Shown in pieces: positions 27,817 through 37,423 of a stretch of 64,000 nt of DNA; position 1 is the first letter of the stretch, and each line of letters opens with the position of its first letter. The notes beneath the pieces are model-generated. The model was not told the DNA's origin, made no database searches, and saw only the letters and a program-made list of their open reading frames with translations. The stretch is from the NCBI RefSeq assembly GCF_001423845.1, contig NZ_LMPM01000001.1:1567395-1631394 (forward strand), given 5' to 3'. Origin of the DNA: Sphingomonas sp. Leaf357. Lineage in GTDB: Bacteria > Pseudomonadota > Alphaproteobacteria > Sphingomonadales > Sphingomonadaceae. The position numbers and the translations under genes were made by a program.

Positions 27817-27907
27817 ATTTCCGTCATGCCAGCGCAGGCTGGCATCTCCCTCCACCTTGCGCACCCGTGCGGCATGAGATCCCAGCCTTCGCTGGGATGA
27901 CGGAAAT
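27817..27907. repeat. Family 1-related inverted repeat between argF and hslO
   Basis: ATTTCCGTCATGCCAGCG (from 27817) pairs with CGCTGGGATGACGGAAAT (to 27908), with inner AGGCTGG/CCAGCCT pairing. The right end lies 3 bp before the hslO ATG. Confidence 0.85.
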
Positions 27908-27910
27908 TAT

Positions 27911-28822
27911 ATGGACGATCCCAAACTCGACGACACCGACCGCGCGCTCGGCTTCACCATTCCCGGCCGCCATGCGCGCGGGCGGGTGGTGCGGCTCGGG
28001 CCGACGCTCGACATCATCCTGGCGGCGCATGCCTATCCGCCGCCGATCGAGGCGCTGCTGGCGGAGGCGCTGACGCTCGCCGCGCTGATCGGATCGACGC
28101 TGAAGGACGCCGGCGGCCAGCTGACTTTGCAGGCGCAGACCGATGGCGGCATCGTCAAGCTGCTGGTGTGCGATTACAAGGGCGGCGAGCTGCGCGGGTA
28201 TGTGCAGTTCGATGCCGATCGTCTGGCGGCCGGGCCGGAGGATCCGAGCCTGTTCGCCCTGTTCGGCACCGGCTATCTCGCGATCACCTTCGATCAGGCG
28301 GCGACGCGCGAGCGCTATCAGGGCATCGTGCCGCTCGACGGCGATACGCTGGCCGAAGCGGCGCAGAGCTATTTCATGCAGTCCGAGCAGATCCCGACGC
28401 TGATCAAGCTCGGCATCCGGCGCCAGCCCGATGGCCGCCACATCGCCGGCGGGCTGTTCCTCCAGCATCTGCCGGAGGGCGAGGACGGGCGTGAGCGGCT
28501 GCACGTGCGGCTCGACCATCCCGAATGGGAGCATGTCGCGATCCTCGGCGGCACGATGGGCGCGGACGAACTCGCCGATCCCGTACTGCCGCTCGAAACG
28601 CTCGTCTGGCGCCTGTTCAACGAGGAGGACGAGGTGCGCCTGCTGGCGCAGGTGTCGATGTCGCGCGGCTGCCGCTGTTCGCCCGATTATATCGCGCAGG
28701 TGCTGGGCCAGTTCCCGCCCGAGGAACAGCGCGAGATGGCCGACGAGAACGGCATGATCGTGGTCGACTGCCAATTCTGCGCGAGCAAGTTTCCCGTCCC
28801 GATTGCGGACGTCGTTTCGTAA
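27911..28822 (+). CDS. hslO: Redox-regulated chaperone Hsp33
   Basis: Hsp33 is a cytoplasmic holdase activated when disulfides replace zinc in its C-terminal redox switch. The 303-residue product shows the N-terminal core (AALIGSTLKDAGGQLTLQAQ, GGIVKLLVCDYKGGELRGYV), the YFMQSEQIPTLIKLG region, and the zinc-binding cysteines in SRGCRCSPDYI and VDCQFCASKF, so all four ligands are present. It is the third gene after argD and argF. The ATG at 27911 follows the end of an inverted repeat, whose GACGGAAAT is the only purine-rich stretch upstream. Confidence 0.94.
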   Translation: MDDPKLDDTDRALGFTIPGRHARGRVVRLGPTLDIILAAHAYPPPIEALLAEALTLAALIGSTLKDAGGQLTLQAQTDGGIVKLLVCDYKGGELRGYVQFDADRLAAGPEDPSLFALFGTGYLAITFDQAATRERYQGIVPLDGDTLAEAAQSYFMQSEQIPTLIKLGIRRQPDGRHIAGGLFLQHLPEGEDGRERLHVRLDHPEWEHVAILGGTMGADELADPVLPLETLVWRLFNEEDEVRLLAQVSMSRGCRCSPDYIAQVLGQFPPEEQREMADENGMIVVDCQFCASKFPVPIADVVS

Positions 28823-28879
28823 GCGTTATTGTCAGCCGGGCGGCGGCTCCCCAGATAAGCGGGGGAAGCTGGGACGGGC

Positions 28880-29272
28880 ATGATGCGGGTACGGGCGATA
28901 TTGACAGGGCTGGGATGTGCTGTCGCGGTGGCCGCACCGGCGCAGGGGCCGTCGCTCGTCGCGCTGAATGGAATCCAGCCGGGCCGGTGGCAGTTGCGCG
29001 ACATGGACGGCGGCGAAAGGACGTCCTTGTGCGTGGCCGATCCCCGCATGCTGATCCAGTTGCGTCATCCCGGCGCGCAATGTTCGCGGTTCGTGGTCGA
29101 GGATCTGCCGAAATCGGCGACGGTGCATTATACCTGCCCCGGCGCGGGCCATGGCCGCACGGTCATTTCGGTCGAAAGCGGGCATCTGATCAGGCTGCGC
29201 ACGCAGGGCATCGCCGATGGCGCACCGTTCGACGTGAATTACGAAGGCCGTCGCACCGGTGCCTGCCGCTGA
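28880..29272 (+). CDS. Exported DUF3617-like protein
   Basis: This is a 130-residue protein with a signal peptide (MMRVRAILTGLGCAVAVAAP). The mature part starts LNGIQPGRWQLRDMDGG and has cysteines in TSLCVAD, AQCSRF, YTCPG and GACR, a pattern like the DUF3617 family of secreted proteins with a W-x-x-R opening and paired cysteines. Two disulfides are plausible. No activity is known for this family. It lies between hslO and the queC leader, and its termination is probably independent of hslO. Confidence 0.7.
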   Translation: MMRVRAILTGLGCAVAVAAPAQGPSLVALNGIQPGRWQLRDMDGGERTSLCVADPRMLIQLRHPGAQCSRFVVEDLPKSATVHYTCPGAGHGRTVISVESGHLIRLRTQGIADGAPFDVNYEGRRTGACR

Positions 29273-29317
29273 GCGATCCCGTTAACGCGTTGTTTATGCG
29301 TGGCGTTCTATAGCGAT

Positions 29318-29405
29318 CAGGTGCCGTCATGGGCATGGAATTCTCCCTGAATTCGGCTTGGACAAGCCAATCCCTGGGTCGCCTTATGGGCGGCCCATTT
29401 TTTTT
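29318..29405 (+). ncRNA. Candidate small RNA or structured leader before queC
   Basis: Three consecutive hairpins occur: GAATTC (29338-29343)/GAATTC (29349-29354) around loop TCCCT; GGCTT (29355-29359)/AAGCC (29364-29368) around GGAC; and a terminator stem GGGTCGCC (29376-29383)/GGCGGCCC (29389-29396, one G-T pair), then ATTTTTTTT to 29405. A -10-like TCTATA lies at 29307-29312, but the spacing to any -35 match is poor. It is 70 bp upstream of queC and could be a free sRNA or a terminated leader. No preQ1 riboswitch consensus was recognised. Confidence 0.5.
29376..29405 (+). terminator. Intrinsic terminator upstream of queC
   Basis: An 8-bp GC-rich stem (29376-29383 with 29389-29396) with loop TTATG is followed by a run of eight T residues at 29398-29405. 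It is one of the three strongest intrinsic terminators in the window and would end transcription from the DUF3617-like gene or from the candidate sRNA. Confidence 0.85.
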
Positions 29406-29474
29406 GGCGCGCACTGATCGCTGGTTCCCCCGGGGTTGCGAAGCGCGCGGCATCGGCCTAGCGCGCGTCACATC

Positions 29475-30161
29475 ATGACATCTCCTGCACCCTTAGCGGT
29501 CGTCCTCGTGTCGGGCGGCCTGGATTCGATGGTTTCCGCCGCGCGCGCGAAGGAGGACGGGTTTCGCCTGCTCGCGCTGTCGATCGACTACAACCAGCGC
29601 CATCAGGTCGAACTCGCCGCCGCGCGCCGCATCGCCGCCAAGCTGGACGCGGACCGCCACATCGTCCTGCCGCTAGATCTGTCGGCATTCGGCGGCTCCG
29701 CGCTGACGGCGGACATCGACGTGCCGAAGGACGGGGTCGGGCCGGGCATTCCCGTGACGTACGTCCCGGCGCGCAACACGATCTTCCTCAGCCTGGCGCT
29801 CGGCTGGGCAGAGGCGATGGGTGCGCGCGATCTGTATATCGGCGTCAACGCGCTGGATTATTCCGGCTATCCCGATTGCCGCCCCGAATTCATCGCCGAG
29901 TTCGAGAAGCTGGCCGAGGTCGCGACCAAGGCCGGCGTCGAAGGACAACCGTTCAAGATCCACGCGCCGCTGCAGGACATGACCAAGGCCGACATCGTGC
30001 GCGAGGCGGCTCGGCTGGGGCTCGACGCCGGGATGAGTTGGTCGTGCTACGATCCGGCACCGGGATCGCTGCATTGCGGCCAGTGCGACAGCTGCCGCTT
30101 GCGCGCCAAGGGGTTCGAGGACGCCGGCCTGCCCGATCCCACGCGCTACGCCGCACTGTAA
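29475..30161 (+). CDS. queC: 7-cyano-7-deazaguanine synthase
   Basis: QueC converts 7-carboxy-7-deazaguanine to preQ0 with ATP and ammonia in queuosine synthesis. The 228-residue product starts with the PP-loop (VVLVSGGLDSMVSAARA), continues with ALSIDYNQRHQVELAAA and PVTYVPARNTIFLSLALGWA, and ends with the zinc-binding cysteines SWSCYDP and LHCGQCDSCRLR. The ATG at 29475 is used. It is followed 1 bp later by queE, which makes its substrate; the pair forms an operon. QueD is not seen here. Confidence 0.95.
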   Translation: MTSPAPLAVVLVSGGLDSMVSAARAKEDGFRLLALSIDYNQRHQVELAAARRIAAKLDADRHIVLPLDLSAFGGSALTADIDVPKDGVGPGIPVTYVPARNTIFLSLALGWAEAMGARDLYIGVNALDYSGYPDCRPEFIAEFEKLAEVATKAGVEGQPFKIHAPLQDMTKADIVREAARLGLDAGMSWSCYDPAPGSLHCGQCDSCRLRAKGFEDAGLPDPTRYAAL

Positions 30162-30162
30162 C

Positions 30163-30795
30163 ATGAGCTACGCGGTCAAGGAGATGTTCCTCACGCTGCA
30201 GGGCGAGGGGGTTCATGCCGGCCGCCGCGCGGTGTTCGTGCGGTTCGCCGGCTGCAATCTGTGGTCGGGCCGCGAGCAGGACCGGGCGAGCGCGGTGTGC
30301 CGGTTCTGCGACACCGATTTCGTCGGCACCGATGGGCTGGGGGGCGGCAAGTTCGCCGATGCGCCGGCGCTGGCCGGGGCGGCGGCGGATTTCTGGGGCG
30401 CGGGCATTGACAGCCGCTTCGTCGTGCTGACCGGGGGCGAGCCGATGCTGCAGGTGGACGACGCGATCGTCGATGCGCTGCATGCGCGCGGTTTCGAGAT
30501 CGCGATCGAGAGCAACGGCACGCTGCCGGTCCATCCCGGTATCGACTGGGTGTGCATCAGCCCCAAGGCGGGCAGCGAGGTGGTGCAGCGTGCGGGCGAC
30601 GAACTGAAGCTTGTCTGGCCGCAGCCGGGCAGCGACGTGCCGGCGATGGAAGGCTGGGACTTCACCCATTTCCTGCTCCAGCCGATGGACGATCCGCACG
30701 CGGCGGACAATCACGCGGCGGCGATCGATCTGGTCATGCAGCGACCGAAATGGCGGCTGACGATCCAGACGCACAAATTGCTGGGGCTGCGGTAA
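30163..30795 (+). CDS. queE: 7-carboxy-7-deazaguanine synthase
   Basis: QueE is a radical SAM enzyme that contracts the 6-carboxytetrahydropterin ring. The 210-residue product begins YAVKEMFLTLQGEGVHAGRR. The cluster cysteines are in FAGCNLWSGR and VCRFCDTDFVGTDG, a widened C-x14-C-x2-C spacing characteristic of this QueE subtype rather than the classical CxxxCxxC. VLTGGEPMLQVDDAIVDAL is the SAM-binding GGEP motif. The C-terminus FTHFLLQPMDDP and WRLTIQTHKLLGLR matches the family. It is co-transcribed with queC. Confidence 0.94.
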   Translation: MSYAVKEMFLTLQGEGVHAGRRAVFVRFAGCNLWSGREQDRASAVCRFCDTDFVGTDGLGGGKFADAPALAGAAADFWGAGIDSRFVVLTGGEPMLQVDDAIVDALHARGFEIAIESNGTLPVHPGIDWVCISPKAGSEVVQRAGDELKLVWPQPGSDVPAMEGWDFTHFLLQPMDDPHAADNHAAAIDLVMQRPKWRLTIQTHKLLGLR

Positions 30796-30838
30796 ATCGT
30801 TCAGCGCAGGCTTGAAGCGCGATGATTTAAAATAGAAC

Positions 30839-30922
30839 CGTTCGTGCCGAGCCTGTCGAAGCACGTGTCCCACCATCTCCGGTCGGCCTCGGACACGTCC
30901 TTCGACAAGCTCAGGACGAACG
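30839..30922. repeat. Family 2 inverted repeat after queE
   Basis: CCGTTCGTGCCGAGCCTGTC (from 30839) with GAAGCACGTGTCC pairs with GGACACGTCCTTCGACAAGC and TCAGGACGAACGG (to 30922). It separates convergent genes queE and the SDR gene. Confidence 0.88.
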
Positions 30923-30975
30923 GAGGGTGGATGGGTCAACCCGACGTGATCATGCGCCAGACCACCCGGGATGGA

Positions 30976-31674
30976 TCAGCGTACGTAACTGGCCCCGTTC
31001 ACGTCGATCACGCCGCCGGTCATCGAGGGCGGAGCTTCCAGCGCGAGGAACTTCGCCGCCGTCGCGACCTCGTCCGGCTGCGCGACGCGGCCCAGCGGAA
31101 TGTCCGCCAGCAATCTGTCGCCACCACGGCTGGCGAGATAGTCGTCGGCCATGCCGGTCATCGTGAAGCCGGGGCAGATCGCGAAGGCCAGGATCCCCTC
31201 GGCCGCGTAGCCACGCGCGATGCTCTTCGTCATCGCGACCATGCCGGCCTTGGACGCGGCATAATGCCAGTGCGCCGGCGAATCGCCGCGATAGGCGGCG
31301 CGACTGGCGATGTTAACGATGCGGCCGCCGTTGCCGCGCGACTGGAAATGCGCGACGGCGAGCCGGCAGAGTTCGGCGCTGGCGGTCAGGTTGATGCGCA
31401 TCGTGCGCTCCCAATCGGCGACCCAATCGTCATGCGGGCGGTCGAGCGGGTTCGCCTCGAACACACCGGCATTGTTGATCAGCACGTCGATCCGGCCGCC
31501 GAGCCGGTCGAGCGCGGCGGCCCACAGCGCCTGCGGGGCCGCCGGATCGGAGAAATCGGCGGGGATGCCGCTGGTCGTGCCATGGCCGATCAGCGTGACG
31601 TCCGGCAGATCGAGCGCCTGCGCGATCGCCGCGCCGATGCCGCGGCTGCTGCCGGTCAGGAGGATATTGGTCAT
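30976..31674 (-). CDS. SDR family oxidoreductase
   Basis: This is a 232-residue short-chain dehydrogenase/reductase. The nucleotide-binding motif is LLTGSSRGIGAAIA, followed by INNAGVFEANPLD, the catalytic serine in RIVNIASRAAYRG and the YxxxK pair in HWHYAASKAGMVAM. The C-terminal ICPGFTMTGM matches FabG-like reductases. The ATG at 31674 (MTNILLTGSS) fits the family; one at 31710 would add 12 residues. The substrate cannot be told. An inverted repeat separates it from the chemoreceptor genes on the same strand. Confidence 0.86.
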   Translation of the reverse strand: MTNILLTGSSRGIGAAIAQALDLPDVTLIGHGTTSGIPADFSDPAAPQALWAAALDRLGGRIDVLINNAGVFEANPLDRPHDDWVADWERTMRINLTASAELCRLAVAHFQSRGNGGRIVNIASRAAYRGDSPAHWHYAASKAGMVAMTKSIARGYAAEGILAFAICPGFTMTGMADDYLASRGGDRLLADIPLGRVAQPDEVATAAKFLALEAPPSMTGGVIDVNGASYVR

Positions 31675-31715
31675 CGGCGTGTGTCTAGTCGTAGCACGAG
31701 AAGCGTTCAACAGAT

Positions 31716-31800
31716 CGTCGCCCCGGCGCAGGCCGGGGCCGCAGTTTCAAGCGATCGTTCTTGCCGGTTACGCGGCGGCCCGGCCTGCGCCGGGGCGACG
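31716..31800. repeat. Family 1-related inverted repeat (GTCGCCCCGGCGCAGGCC type)
   Basis: CGTCGCCCCGGCGCAGGCC (from 31716) pairs with GGCCTGCGCCGGGGCGACG (to 31800). It sits between the soluble chemoreceptor gene and the SDR gene. Confidence 0.85.
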
Positions 31801-31804
31801 CTAT

Positions 31805-33181
31805 TTACGCCGCCGCGCTCTCCGAGAAACTGTCCGCCGCGCCCTTCAGCGAATCGAGCCTGTCGTTGATCTCGGCGAAGTCGCGTTCGAGCGTGTCGAT
31901 CTCGCTTGCCACGGTTTCGGTATCTTCCCGGATCGCGGCGATGGTGTTGGCCATTGAATCCGCCGCCAGCGCGGTTTCGTCCACCGCCGCGGTGATCGCG
32001 GTGACGGTCTGCGCCTGTGCTTCCATCGCGGCGCGGATGCGATCGGCGGAAATCTGGACTTCCGCCACCGTCGCCTTGATGCCGGCATTGGTCTCGACCG
32101 CGGACTGGGTCGCGGACTGGATCGCGGCGATCTTGCCGGCGATGTCGTCGGTAGCGCGCGCGGTCTGGTTGGCGAGGCTCTTCACCTCCTGCGCGACGAC
32201 CGCGAAGCCGCGACCGGCATCGCCCGCACGGGCCGCCTCGATCGTGGCGTTCAGGGCGAGCAGGTTGGTCTGTCCGGCAATGTCGCGGATCAGGCCGAGG
32301 ATCGATTCGATCGACTTGGCGTGATCGCTGAGCGCTTCGGACATGCCCACCGCCACGCCGGCCTGGCCGGAGGCGCGATCAGCGATCTCGCGGGCGGCCT
32401 CGACCTCGCTGCGGGCATCCTCGATCGCGCGGATCAGGCCGGCCGAGGTCTGTGCCGCCTCGCGCATCGCCACCGCCGACTGTTCGGCGGCGGAGGCCAC
32501 GTCGGAGGTCTTGCCGAGCATTCCGCGAGTCGAGGCGGAAGTGCCGCGCGCGCGCACGCGGATGCCGGTGCCGAGCGCGGCGGTACCCTGGATCGATTGC
32601 GCGATATTCTCGCTGAACCGGGCCGAACGTTCGCGGCGTTCCTCGCGCGTGCGGGCCGCATCGCACTGGCCGAGATGCGTGGTCATCGCATCGGCCTCGA
32701 CCAGGGCGAGGCGCTGGATCACGTCGGACAGCCGGCGGAAGCGTGCGCTGTCGTCACCCAGTTTCTCGGCGATGATCTGCAGCGTCTGGCTGTGCGCGAA
32801 GCTGAGCGAAGACAAGAGAGCGGGCAGCGGCACGCCGTTCTGATAGGATTCGCTGGCATGGCCGAACGCCATCATCATCCACGCGTCGGAAAACGGATCG
32901 GCATATTTGGCGTGGGTGTAGCGCGCACTTTTGGCGATGCGCTTGTTCAGGCGCGCCTCGTCGAAAAACGGACGCAGATGCTCGGTCGCGGGCAGATCGA
33001 TGTAATACTTCCAGAAGGCGGCCGAAATCCGCGCCTCCGATCCGGCGATCAGCGCGCAGATGTCCGCGCTGCCGGGGCGGATGCACTGGTCCCAGTCGTA
33101 ATCGGCGACGCGCTGCGCCGCCGATCGGGCCACGCCGATCCATCCGGAGGTGAGATCAGTCGCTTGTGACGCGCGCGCCAT
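31805..33181 (-). CDS. Soluble globin-coupled chemoreceptor
   Basis: This 458-residue protein lacks membrane helices. The N-terminal 150 residues look like a globin-coupled sensor (protoglobin): [19 protein letters not shown], then [19 protein letters not shown], where His108 is the candidate proximal heme ligand. The rest is an MCP signalling domain: [20 protein letters not shown], the hairpin-tip [20 protein letters not shown] and [20 protein letters not shown], then [17 protein letters not shown]. It probably senses oxygen or another gas in the cytoplasm. A paralog with nearly identical signalling domain lies 48 bp upstream on the same strand, so the two form an operon. No cheA or cheW is near. 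Confidence 0.85.
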   Translation of the reverse strand: MARASQATDLTSGWIGVARSAAQRVADYDWDQCIRPGSADICALIAGSEARISAAFWKYYIDLPATEHLRPFFDEARLNKRIAKSARYTHAKYADPFSDAWMMMAFGHASESYQNGVPLPALLSSLSFAHSQTLQIIAEKLGDDSARFRRLSDVIQRLALVEADAMTTHLGQCDAARTREERRERSARFSENIAQSIQGTAALGTGIRVRARGTSASTRGMLGKTSDVASAAEQSAVAMREAAQTSAGLIRAIEDARSEVEAAREIADRASGQAGVAVGMSEALSDHAKSIESILGLIRDIAGQTNLLALNATIEAARAGDAGRGFAVVAQEVKSLANQTARATDDIAGKIAAIQSATQSAVETNAGIKATVAEVQISADRIRAAMEAQAQTVTAITAAVDETALAADSMANTIAAIREDTETVASEIDTLERDFAEINDRLDSLKGAADSFSESAAA

Positions 33182-33229
33182 GTCGGGTTATCCTCTCCTG
33201 CGATGCCCCGTCTGCCTTCGGCAGAACGG

Positions 33230-34588
33230 TTATGCGGCAACCTTGGTGACGAATTCTCCAGCGCTGTTCTTCAGCGTGCCGAGCCGGCCCTCGAGCGAAT
33301 CGAAGCCCTGGCCGACGAGATCGATTTCGGAGGCGACGCTCTCGGTATCCTCGCGGATCGCGGCGATCGTGTTGGACATCGAATCGGCCGCCAGGGCGGT
33401 TTCGTCGACCGCGGCGGTGATCGCGGTGACGGTCTGTGCCTGGGCTTCCATCGCGAAGCGGATGCGGTTGGCGCTTTCCTGCACCTCGGCGACGGTCGAT
33501 TTGATGCTCGCATTGGTTTCGACCGTGGAGCGCGTGGCGGACTGGATCGCGGCGATCTTGGCGGCGATGTCGTCGGTGGCGCGCGCGGTCTGGTTGGCGA
33601 GAGATTTCACTTCCTGCGCGACGACCGCGAAGCCGCGTCCGGCATCGCCGGCCCGCGCCGCTTCGATCGTGGCGTTGAGCGCCAGCAGGTTGGTTTGTCC
33701 GGCGATGTCGCGGATCAGCCCGAGGATCGATTCGATCGACTTGGCGTGATCTGACAGGGCTTCGGACATGCCGACCGCGACTCCGGCCTGGCTCGATGCG
33801 CGGGTGGCGATCTCGCGTGCCGCTTCCACTTCGGTGCGCGCATCCTCGATCGCGCGGATCAGGCCGGCGGCGGTGTGCGCCGCCTCGCGCATCGCGACCG
33901 CGGACTGTTCGGCCGCGGCGGCGACTTCGGACGTCTTGCCGAGCATACCGCGCGCGGAACTGGACGTGCGCATCGATTGGCCGCGCAGCACGGCGCTTTC
34001 CTCGGTCGCGTCCTCGACCATCCGGGCGATGCCGTCGCGGAAATCGCCGGCCAGTGCGTCGCGTTCGAGCCGCGCGGTATATTGTCGGAACGCGTTGTAG
34101 ATCTCGACGGTGATCTCACCCTCCAGCGCGGACAGGCGCATCAGCGTGTCGATCATCACCGGCAGATGGGGATCGTCGAACTTGCAACGCTTGAGCAGGA
34201 TATCGAGCGCGGCGCGATCGCTCGCACAGGTCATCGACAGCAATGCCATGGTCGAAACGTTGGCCTGGTATCCCGAGGCGACCGATCGCTCCATCGATTC
34301 GACCCAGGCCACGCCGGTCACGTCGCAGAATCGGTTGCGCAAGAAGGTGACGCCGAGTTCCAGCATCTTGGTCTCTTCGTGCGGCTGCCAGTTGCGTTCG
34401 CCGGGGCTGGCGCGTTTCCACTGGTCCCAGAAGGCCAGGGCCACGTCGCTCGCATCGGGTTCGATGATCTTCCAGACGTCGCGCGCGGCTTCGGCCAGCG
34501 AATTGTCGAAATCGAAGGCGCGCAATCGCGCCCTGATGTCGATGGTCGCCGCGATCGACCCGGGAACGGGCATGTCGGTGATGGTCAA
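33230..34588 (-). CDS. Soluble chemoreceptor, globin-sensor paralog lacking the proximal His
   Basis: This 452-residue protein is the first gene of the tandem chemoreceptor operon. The signalling half, from about residue 220, is almost identical to the downstream paralog ([37 protein letters not shown]). The N-terminal sensor is diverged: [20 protein letters not shown] and [20 protein letters not shown]. In an ungapped match to the paralog, the candidate heme-ligating His108 corresponds to Ser102 here. It may therefore have lost heme or bind another ligand. No membrane helix is seen. The ATG at 34588 ([14 protein letters not shown]) is the only good start. Confidence 0.84.
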   Translation of the reverse strand: MTITDMPVPGSIAATIDIRARLRAFDFDNSLAEAARDVWKIIEPDASDVALAFWDQWKRASPGERNWQPHEETKMLELGVTFLRNRFCDVTGVAWVESMERSVASGYQANVSTMALLSMTCASDRAALDILLKRCKFDDPHLPVMIDTLMRLSALEGEITVEIYNAFRQYTARLERDALAGDFRDGIARMVEDATEESAVLRGQSMRTSSSARGMLGKTSEVAAAAEQSAVAMREAAHTAAGLIRAIEDARTEVEAAREIATRASSQAGVAVGMSEALSDHAKSIESILGLIRDIAGQTNLLALNATIEAARAGDAGRGFAVVAQEVKSLANQTARATDDIAAKIAAIQSATRSTVETNASIKSTVAEVQESANRIRFAMEAQAQTVTAITAAVDETALAADSMSNTIAAIREDTESVASEIDLVGQGFDSLEGRLGTLKNSAGEFVTKVAA

Positions 34589-34758
34589 GGGGACAACTCC
34601 AAATCGAACGCGACCGTGCCGTCCACGCGGAACGGCTTGCCCTCTGGCTAAAGCGATTTGGTTAAGACGCGGTTAGGGGCGCTGAAATGGAACGCGGTGT
34701 CGTGCGCCGCAACGCTTGCATCGCACGGTGTGCCGACTAATACGGCGCGATTGCCCGC

Positions 34759-35190
34759 ATGAGGACTTGCCCCTTGGCCACCAAAGCACCCAGCCGCCCG
34801 ATCTCACCGCATCTGATGCACGTGAAATGGCCGATCAACATGGTCGTCTCGATCGTCCACCGTGCCACCGGCAGCGGCATGGCGACCGTCGGTGCCGGTC
34901 TGCTCGTGTGGTGGCTGGCGGCGCTGGCGGCCGGCAAGGACGCCTATGCGACCTTTGTCGACGTGTTCACGTATTCGGCCGGTGGCCTGAACGCGATCGG
35001 TTACCTGTTCGGGATCGGTCTCACCTGGTCGCTGTTCCAGCATATGGCGACGGGCATCCGCCACTTCTTCCTCGATGCGGGCGCGAATTACGAATTGAAG
35101 AACAACCGTCTGGGCGCGTGGATCACGGTGTCGGCCTCGGCGACGATGACCATCCTGTTCTGGGCATATCTGACGATGGGGAAGCACTGA
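34759..35190 (+). CDS. sdhC: Succinate dehydrogenase cytochrome b556 subunit
   Basis: SdhC anchors complex II in the membrane and binds heme b and ubiquinone with SdhD. The 143-residue product has the family N-terminal motif [23 protein letters not shown], with the conserved Ser and Arg at the quinone site, three membrane helices ([52 protein letters not shown]) and [16 protein letters not shown], which holds the heme histidine. The ATG at 34759 is used. sdhD starts within its stop codon. Confidence 0.93.
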   Translation: MRTCPLATKAPSRPISPHLMHVKWPINMVVSIVHRATGSGMATVGAGLLVWWLAALAAGKDAYATFVDVFTYSAGGLNAIGYLFGIGLTWSLFQHMATGIRHFFLDAGANYELKNNRLGAWITVSASATMTILFWAYLTMGKH

Positions 35191-35576
35191 TGGGCGCCGG
35201 CACTCGACTCGGTCGCGTTCGCGGCCTCGGCAGCGCCAAGGAAGGCGCGCATCATTGGTGGCACCAGCGCCTGACGGCGGGGGCGAACCTGTTCCTGATG
35301 CTGTGGTTCATGATCGCGGTGGCGCGGCTGAATTCGTACGATTTCGAAACCGTGCGGCTGTGGCTGTCCTCGGCCTGGGTCGCGGTGCCGCTCACGCTGC
35401 TGGTCGCGTCCGTCTGCTACCACTTCCGCCTCGGGCTGCAGGTCGTGATCGAGGATTACCAGCATGGCGCGGATCGCGTGATCGCGATGGTCCTGCTCAA
35501 CTTCTTCACCGCCGGCGTCGCCGCCGTCGCGATCTTCTCGATCCTCAGGGTCGCCTTCACCGGGATGCCGAAGTAA
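35190..35576 (+). CDS. sdhD: Succinate dehydrogenase hydrophobic anchor subunit
   Basis: SdhD is the second membrane anchor of complex II, 128 residues. It begins [20 protein letters not shown], typical of alphaproteobacterial SdhD, followed by three hydrophobic helices ([56 protein letters not shown]). [16 protein letters not shown] contains the heme-binding His and the quinone-proximal Asp-Tyr. The ATG at 35190 overlaps the sdhC stop; its own stop overlaps the sdhA ATG by one base, so translation of all three is coupled. Confidence 0.94.
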   Translation: MGAGTRLGRVRGLGSAKEGAHHWWHQRLTAGANLFLMLWFMIAVARLNSYDFETVRLWLSSAWVAVPLTLLVASVCYHFRLGLQVVIEDYQHGADRVIAMVLLNFFTAGVAAVAIFSILRVAFTGMPK

Positions 35577-37378
35577 TGGCCGAAGCTTACAAGATCATCG
35601 ACCATGTCTATGATGCCGTGGTCGTCGGTGCCGGCGGTTCGGGCCTACGCGCCACGATGGGCATCGCCGAAAGCGGCCTGAAGACCGCCTGCATCACCAA
35701 GGTGTTCCCGACGCGCAGCCACACCGTGGCGGCACAGGGCGGCATCGCGGCGAGCCTGGGCAACAATTCGCCCGATCACTGGACGTGGCACATGTTCGAT
35801 ACCGTCAAGGGATCGGACTGGCTGGGCGACCAGGACGCGATCGAATATATGGTGCGCGAGGCACCCGCCGCCGTCTACGAACTCGAACATGCCGGCGTGC
35901 CGTTCAGCCGCAACGAGAACGGCACGATCTATCAGCGCCCGTTCGGCGGCCATATGCAGAACATGGGCGAAGGGCCTCCTGTTCAAAGAACGGCAGCCGC
36001 CGCCGACCGTACCGGCCACGCGATGCTTCACGCTCTTTACCAGCAGAGCCTGAAGTACGACGCCGACTTCTACGTCGAATATTTCGCGCTCGATCTCATC
36101 ATGGAGAACGGCAAGTGCCGGGGCGTGATCGCGCTCTGCATGGAAGACGGGTCGATCCACCGGTTCCGCAGCCATTCCGTCGTGCTGGCGACCGGCGGCG
36201 GCGGGCGGGTCTATCAGTCGGCGACGTCGGCGCACACCTGCACCGGCGACGGCAACGGCATGGTGCTGCGCGCCGGCCTGCCGCTGCAGGACATGGAGTT
36301 CGTGCAGTTCCACCCGACCGGCATCTACGGTGCCGGCGTGCTGATCACCGAAGGTGCACGCGGCGAGGGCGGCTACCTGACCAACTCCGAAGGCGAGAGG
36401 TTCATGGAGCGCTATGCGCCGAGCGCCAAGGATCTGGCCTCGCGCGACGTCGTCGCCCGGTCGATGGCGGCGGAAATGCGCGAAGGCCGCGGCGTCGGCA
36501 AGGACGGCGACTACATCTATCTGCACCTCGACCATATCGATCCCAAGGTGCTGCACGAACGTCTGCCCGGCATCACCGAAACCGGCAAGATTTTCGCCGG
36601 CGTCGATCTGACGCGCCAGCCGTTGCCCGTCACGCCGACCGTGCATTACAATATGGGCGGCATTCCGACGAACTTCCACGGCGAGGTCGTCCATCTGAAG
36701 GATGGCGATCCCGATACGGTCGTGCCGGGCCTGTTCGCGGTGGGCGAGGCGGCGTGCGTCTCGGTGCACGGCGCGAACCGCCTGGGATCGAACTCGCTGA
36801 TCGATCTGGTCGTGTTCGGACGCGCCACCGGCCTGCGGCTCAAGGAGACGCTGAAGCCGAACACGCCGCACAACCCGCTGCCCAAGGATTCGGCCGATCT
36901 GGCGCTCGAACGGCTCGACCATTTCCGCAACGCCAAGGGCGCGACGCCCACCGCCCGGATCCGCGCGGAGATGCAGAAGACGATGCAGAAGCATTGCGCC
37001 GTGTTCCGCGACACCGCTTTGCTGGCCGAGGGCGTCACCAAGATGGACGCGATCTACAAGAGCATGGAGGATGTCGGCATCCAGGATCGCTCGCTGATCT
37101 GGAACACCGATCTGGTCGAGACGATGGAACTCGACAATCTGATCGGCCAGGGCGTCGTGACGATCAAGGGCGCCGCCAACCGCAAGGAATCGCGCGGCGC
37201 GCACATGCACGAGGACTTCCCGGATCGCGACGACAAGAACTGGATGAAGCACACCACCGCGACGTTCGAAGGCTGGGGCGGCAAGGGCGGCGTCACGACG
37301 CTCGATTTCCGCCCGGTGCACGAATACACGCTTACCGACGAGGTGGAGTATATCAAGCCGAAGAAGCGGGTATATTAA
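35576..37378 (+). CDS. sdhA: Succinate dehydrogenase flavoprotein subunit
   Basis: SdhA oxidises succinate to fumarate with covalently bound FAD. The 600-residue product has the dinucleotide fold [15 protein letters not shown], the FAD-linking His in [18 protein letters not shown], substrate-site [37 protein letters not shown], and the C-terminal [18 protein letters not shown]. The region [20 protein letters not shown] differs slightly from the usual GGH-x-x-x-FGEG-x-x motif but keeps the active-site arginine. The ATG at 35576 overlaps the sdhD stop. sdhB is not next but 4.8 kb downstream. Confidence 0.96.
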   Translation: MAEAYKIIDHVYDAVVVGAGGSGLRATMGIAESGLKTACITKVFPTRSHTVAAQGGIAASLGNNSPDHWTWHMFDTVKGSDWLGDQDAIEYMVREAPAAVYELEHAGVPFSRNENGTIYQRPFGGHMQNMGEGPPVQRTAAAADRTGHAMLHALYQQSLKYDADFYVEYFALDLIMENGKCRGVIALCMEDGSIHRFRSHSVVLATGGGGRVYQSATSAHTCTGDGNGMVLRAGLPLQDMEFVQFHPTGIYGAGVLITEGARGEGGYLTNSEGERFMERYAPSAKDLASRDVVARSMAAEMREGRGVGKDGDYIYLHLDHIDPKVLHERLPGITETGKIFAGVDLTRQPLPVTPTVHYNMGGIPTNFHGEVVHLKDGDPDTVVPGLFAVGEAACVSVHGANRLGSNSLIDLVVFGRATGLRLKETLKPNTPHNPLPKDSADLALERLDHFRNAKGATPTARIRAEMQKTMQKHCAVFRDTALLAEGVTKMDAIYKSMEDVGIQDRSLIWNTDLVETMELDNLIGQGVVTIKGAANRKESRGAHMHEDFPDRDDKNWMKHTTATFEGWGGKGGVTTLDFRPVHEYTLTDEVEYIKPKKRVY

Positions 37379-37423
37379 TGCATCACGTTGAACTTCGTTT
37401 TTAACAGCATTGACCGGGTTCGA

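Noticed and set aside
29406..29474. preQ1 riboswitch before queC
   Set aside because: No preQ1-I, -II or -III consensus core was recognised; the visible hairpins end in a terminator well before queC.
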